Shown here: piece by piece, positions 63,695-64,000 of the stretch
How the letters are laid out: every line of letters starts with the position of its first letter
Numbering within the stretch: position 1 is the first letter of the stretch
Assembly: GCF_900240975.1 (NCBI RefSeq)
Contig: NZ_LT968776.1
Span: 1,654,983-1,718,982, forward strand
From: Mycobacterium sp. 4858
Lineage (GTDB): Bacteria; Actinomycetota; Actinomycetes; Mycobacteriales; Mycobacteriaceae
DNA: 64,000 nucleotides
Direction of reading: 5' to 3'
Notes under the pieces: model-generated
The model's input: only the letters and a program-made list of their open reading frames with translations
What the model was told of the DNA's origin: nothing
Database searches by the model: none
Program-made: the position numbers and the translations under genes

Positions 63695-63849
63695 GTGCGG
63701 TTTTCGCAAAGGGCACGGTGGAGCCTTGCCGGTGGATCCCTACTGATCGCGCCGGTGATGGTCAGTCCCGCACTCATCGACGCCTGTAGCACCACCGTCG
63801 CCGGCCGGCCCGTCGCGGCGCCGGGGGCCGGCCCGGTCGAACCCTCGTT
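63695..63849 (+). CDS. Lipoprotein gene, 3' part lost at the contig end
   Basis: The GTG at 63695 has GGGAG six bases upstream. The encoded start has Arg-rich residues, a hydrophobic core (SLAGGSLLIAPVMVSPALI) and DACSTTVAGRPVAAPG, which resembles mycobacterial lipoproteins with ACSTTVAG after the lipid Cys; the Asp at -2 is unusual. After codon 51 or so the sequence enters Nextera adapter, so the rest of the protein is not in this assembly. No function can be given. Confidence 0.6.
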
Positions 63850-63918
63850 CTGTCTCTATACACATCTGACGCTGCCGACGAATAGAGAGGTGTAGATCTC
63901 GGTGGTCGCCGTATCATT
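63850..63918. other. Illumina Nextera adapter sequence (assembly artefact)
   Basis: CTGTCTCTATACACATCT matches the Nextera mosaic end with one T missing. It is followed by the read-2 stem ending GACGA, an 8-base index at 63882-63889 (ATAGAGAG, reverse complement of the S502/N502 index as I recall it), and GTGTAGATCTCGG to GTATCATT, the P5 flow-cell end. It is not biological. In one frame it encodes the peptide LYTHLTLPTNREV. Confidence 0.96.
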
Positions 63919-64000
63919 AAAAAAAAAAAAAATCATAACGTAATCGGTCAGTGCTATCTTTAAGCAGTAGACTGTTAAATCCGAAGAAGGACGACAGCAT
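63919..64000. other. Poly-A and low-GC tail after the adapter (artefact)
   Basis: Fourteen A (63919-63932), typical of reading past the end of a library molecule, are followed by 68 bases of about 40 percent GC unlike the rest of the window. Probably noise reads or foreign library sequence; not part of the chromosome. Confidence 0.88.

Noticed and set aside
63850..63895. C-terminal coding end of the last lipoprotein
   Set aside because: The codons come from Nextera adapter, not from the genome.

Overview
The window is high-GC (about 68-70 percent) chromosomal DNA of a Mycobacterium, most likely a slow-growing non-tuberculous species. The gene set and order match what I recall of the M. tuberculosis H37Rv Rv0346c-Rv0400c region: ansP2, dnaK-grpE-dnaJ1-hspR, clpB, ttfA, pyrE, fba, rip2, purA, purT-rhodanese-metZ, ndhA and fadE7. 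Gene blocks are rearranged and several genes are inserted or missing. H37Rv locus numbers quoted here are from memory, not from a search.

Layout. (1) 1-15356, all on the minus strand: a compact biosynthetic cluster. In transcription order it encodes an ABC permease, an ABC ATPase/cyclic-nucleotide-binding domain that runs in frame into a fatty-acyl-AMP ligase/polyketide synthase, an NRPS (C-A-PCP) with two KASIII-like domains at its C-terminus (the second lacking catalytic residues), and a berberine-bridge-type FAD oxidase cut by the window edge. This is the most unusual part of the window. (2) 15357-19857: a deleted ynfA remnant, a GNAT acetyltransferase, an MMPL transporter with a 29-bp near-perfect palindrome upstream, a TIGR00027-type methyltransferase and a DUF3054 protein. 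(3) 19926-23282: SDR, FadE7-like dehydrogenase, a TetR protein without a normal ligand domain, a secreted protein and an unlisted 39-residue lipoprotein-like ORF. (4) 23484-36821: conserved housekeeping genes (type II NADH dehydrogenase, sulfur/methionine, purine, aldolase, site-2 protease) plus a CDF metal exporter behind an ArsR-like operator. (5) 36780-43881: acetoacetyl-CoA synthetase, GH76, eutBC, CoxG and XdhC/CoxI. (6) 44174-48013: an RNA methyltransferase-lipoprotein-pyrE-SDR block and ttfA. (7) 48219-57556: the heat-shock block clpB and dnaK-grpE-dnaJ1-hspR, with HspR operators (HAIR) at the clpB and dnaK promoters. (8) 57821-63590: amino-acid permease, a MobA/MocA-like nucleotidyltransferase and a molybdenum hydroxylase operon in L-M-S order. 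(9) 63695-64000: a lipoprotein gene cut off by Illumina Nextera adapter sequence. The last 151 bases are a sequencing artefact, and the contig's true end is near 63849.

How parts work together. The cluster at the left is predicted to activate a fatty acid (FAAL), load it on an ACP, extend it once and reduce it to a beta-hydroxyacyl chain (KS-AT-KR-ACP), then amidate a predicted serine (C-A-PCP). A fused KASIII may extend or release the chain, the oxidase may tailor it, and the DevC/LolE-like permease with its ATPase, perhaps with the MMPL protein, may export it. The heat-shock genes form the HspR regulon, with hspR encoded in the operon it represses. CoxG, XdhC and the MobA-like protein are accessory factors for molybdenum-cofactor enzymes such as the CoxLMS-type hydroxylase at the right end.
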